A stretch of DNA of 8,410 nucleotides from an uncultured Porphyromonadaceae bacterium. Its GTDB lineage: Bacteria > Bacteroidota > Bacteroidia > Bacteroidales > Muribaculaceae. The translations under genes were made by a program, and so were the position numbers. The stretch covers positions 1 through 8,410 of the forward strand of contig CABRZA010000110.1 of NCBI GenBank assembly GCA_902475285.1. The letters run 5' to 3'. Positions 7,042 through 8,410 of the stretch are shown here, one piece after another (within the stretch, counting starts at the first letter, position 1; every line of letters begins with the position of its first letter). Under the pieces are notes generated by a model that ran no database searches, was not told the DNA's origin, and saw only the letters and a list, made by a program, of their open reading frames with translations.

Positions 7042-8256
7042 ATGAAAAAAGCTACTCTTTTCGCATTTGCATGCGCCCTCTTCGTAGGAGCCCAGGCAGC
7101 CAATGCCCAAGAAGCTGCCCAGGAGCTGACTTATCAGCCCGACCCCTCTCAGGGCGTCCTCCTGAACCGTATGAAGGACAACTGGTTCATCACAGTTGAA
7201 GGTGGTGCCAGCTTCTATGTAGCACCCCTCGGCGTACATCGCGACGCAGCCGACCGCTTCATGCCTGCCGCTTCGATCTACGGCGGCAAGTGGTTCTCGC
7301 CCGTGTTCGGCGGCCGCTTCGGTGTGAACTACCTCGGTCTTAAAGGTCTTGCCGCCGACGGCAGCTATATCGGCGCCCTCACCGACACCTACGGCAACTA
7401 CAACAAGACCAAGTATGCCGAAATCGGTCCGGTCTTCGACCTTATGATCAACCTGACCAACTGGTGGTGCGGCTACAAGCCCAACCGCGTATACAACGCC
7501 ACAGTCTATGTGGGCGGCGGCGCATACTTCACCCTTACCCGTCACTATGACGCAGCCGGCAAGAGCGAAGGCTTCAAGCATGCCAACGACGACATCTTCA
7601 CCGCCCGCGCCGGTCTTATCAACAGCTTCCGCATCAGCGAGCAGATGCAGATCAGCCTCGACCTCCGCGCCAGCGGTCTCGGCGCCCTCCAGAACGAAGG
7701 CGGCGCATGCTGGAACAAGAAAGGACTTGCCCTTCAGGCTTACCTTGGCTTCACCTACAACTTCAAGAAACGCGACTGGACAGCACCCGTCGTTCCCATC
7801 TGCCCCGAGCCCGAGAACTGCGACGCCCTCCGCGCCCGTCTTGCTGCCGCCGATGCCCGCATCGCCGACCTCGAGCGTCAGCTCCGCGACTGCCTCAACC
7901 GTCCGGTTGAAACCGTCGTAGAGAACAACGGCCCCCTCGCTACCGTATACTATCCCATCGGCGTAAGCCGTCTGAGCCGCGAGAACCAGCGCGTAGTCAA
8001 GGCTATCGGTCAGGTGATGATGTCGAACCCCGACAAGAAGTACGTTCTTACCGGCTGGGCCGACAACTACACCGGCACCGACAACATCAACATGCGACTC
8101 CGCAAGAACCGTGCCGAAGGCGTTGCCAAGCTGCTCGTGAAGACCGGCGTAGCTGAAAACCAGCTCACCGTGACCACCAACAACGGCAACCTGTCGGATC
8201 TCGGCGAGAAGTGCGTAGCACTCGACCGCGCCGTCACCATCGAGGAAGCAAAATAA
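7042..8256 (+). CDS. OmpA-family outer-membrane porin-like protein
   Basis: This is a cell-envelope protein that probably anchors the outer membrane to peptidoglycan. Of its 404 residues, 1-22 form a Sec signal peptide (MKKATLFAF... ending ANA, with likely cleavage before Gln23). About 45-245 look like a beta-barrel, with alternating aromatic and glycine-rich strands and a possible end near LGFTYNFKKRDW. Residues 254-288 form a periplasmic linker with Cys254, Cys260 and Cys284 around a short charged coiled coil (ALRARLAAADARIADLERQL). The rest, about 297-404, is an OmpA-type peptidoglycan-binding domain: TGWADNYTGTDN and RKNRAEGVAKLL supply Asp341 and Arg357, which match the diaminopimelate-binding pair of E. 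coli OmpA. All 15 isoleucines use ATC, suggesting very high expression. It has its own promoter and terminator, so it is monocistronic. The family is sure; the exact orthologue is not. Confidence 0.92.
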   Translation: MKKATLFAFACALFVGAQAANAQEAAQELTYQPDPSQGVLLNRMKDNWFITVEGGASFYVAPLGVHRDAADRFMPAASIYGGKWFSPVFGGRFGVNYLGLKGLAADGSYIGALTDTYGNYNKTKYAEIGPVFDLMINLTNWWCGYKPNRVYNATVYVGGGAYFTLTRHYDAAGKSEGFKHANDDIFTARAGLINSFRISEQMQISLDLRASGLGALQNEGGACWNKKGLALQAYLGFTYNFKKRDWTAPVVPICPEPENCDALRARLAAADARIADLERQLRDCLNRPVETVVENNGPLATVYYPIGVSRLSRENQRVVKAIGQVMMSNPDKKYVLTGWADNYTGTDNINMRLRKNRAEGVAKLLVKTGVAENQLTVTTNNGNLSDLGEKCVALDRAVTIEEAK

Positions 8257-8277
8257 GCATAAGCATCCAATATACAG

Positions 8278-8306
8278 AGCCGGAGCCGCAAGCTCCGGCT
8301 TTTTTT
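8278..8306 (+). terminator. Intrinsic terminator of the ompA-like gene
   Basis: A perfect 9-bp stem, AGCCGGAGC (8278-8286) with GCTCCGGCT (8292-8300), has a 5-base loop CGCAA and runs straight into seven T (8300-8306). It starts 21 bases after the stop codon. This is a classic rho-independent terminator and the only clear one in the window. Confidence 0.93.
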
Positions 8307-8330
8307 GTTATTTGTCAACCTCAGATTGCA

Positions 8331-8348
8331 TTTTTTTTTGTAATTTTG
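8331..8348 (+). promoter_or_regulatory. Promoter -7 region of the next gene
   Basis: A run of nine T and a G (8331-8340) leads into a perfect -7 TAATTTTG at 8341-8348. No TTTG lies at the right distance upstream (the nearest, 8311-8314, is 26 bp away), so the -33 element is weak or absent. A start near 8355 would give a leader of about 42 nt to the ATG at 8397. The arrangement closely mirrors the carA promoter core. Confidence 0.6.
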
Positions 8349-8396
8349 CGCAATATATCGTATGCCGTCGCGATCGGCGGCAAAAACAGAGAAACC

Positions 8397-8410
8397 ATGG
8401 ATTTGTATCA
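8397..8410 (+). CDS. Start of an unidentified gene, cut by the window edge
   Basis: An ATG at 8397 begins M-D-L-Y before the window ends; the product cannot be identified. The choice rests on the leader length (about 42 nt from the predicted start site, like carA and tkt) and the A-rich stretch CAAAAACAGAGAAACC just before it. A competing ATG at 8362 in another frame (MPSRSAAKTEK...) also stays open to the window end but would leave only about 7 nt of leader, so it is less likely. Confidence 0.5.

Noticed and set aside
7042..7107. Cys11 of the ompA-like signal peptide as a lipoprotein site
   Set aside because: The preceding residues (AFA) do not form a lipobox, the Cys lies inside the hydrophobic core, and ANA before Gln23 is a good signal peptidase I site.
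1..8410. tRNA, rRNA, CRISPR array, insertion sequence, prophage or defence genes
   Set aside because: No cloverleaf, rRNA, regularly spaced repeat array or transposase/integrase-like coding sequence could be seen on either strand.

Overview
The window looks like a GC-rich stretch of a Bacteroidales (phylum Bacteroidota) chromosome. The evidence is: promoters of the Bacteroidota type (TTTG, about 20 bp, then TAnnTTTG) ahead of the genes; no Shine-Dalgarno sequence ahead of any start codon, with A-rich leaders instead; a Bacteroidota-style transketolase; and an abundant-type OmpA barrel protein. The family cannot be fixed from this sequence alone. Muribaculaceae, Barnesiellaceae and Rikenellaceae are all plausible given the GC-rich third codon positions.

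Layout, all genes on the + strand. 1-171: promoter and leader of the carbamoyl-phosphate synthase operon, with G-rich direct repeats. 172-1293 carA and 1311-4547 carB: the two subunits of glutamine-dependent carbamoyl-phosphate synthase, 17 bp apart and probably one transcript. 4548-4787: a 240-bp spacer holding a mosaic of direct repeats and two perfect palindromes (REP-like), then the transketolase promoter. 4788-6824 tkt: a full-length transketolase. 6825-7041: a spacer with a stem-loop and then an ompA promoter and leader. 7042-8256: an OmpA-family outer-membrane protein with signal peptide, barrel, coiled linker and peptidoglycan-binding domain, closed by a clear intrinsic terminator at 8278-8306. 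8341-8410: a strong -7 promoter element and the first codons of another gene, cut by the window edge.

Functionally this is mostly housekeeping. CarAB makes carbamoyl phosphate for pyrimidine and arginine synthesis. Transketolase runs the non-oxidative pentose phosphate shuffle and so supplies ribose 5-phosphate and erythrose 4-phosphate. The OmpA protein ties the outer membrane to peptidoglycan. Three separate promoters suggest three independent transcripts rather than one pathway operon.

I found no new defence, mobile or biosynthetic system. The points most worth a second look are the strikingly eukaryote-like (CAD/CPS1-like) character of both CarA and CarB, the composite palindromic repeat cluster after carB, the poly-T/TAATTT core shared by the promoters, and the complete absence of ATA isoleucine codons in the ompA-like gene although its neighbours use ATA heavily.
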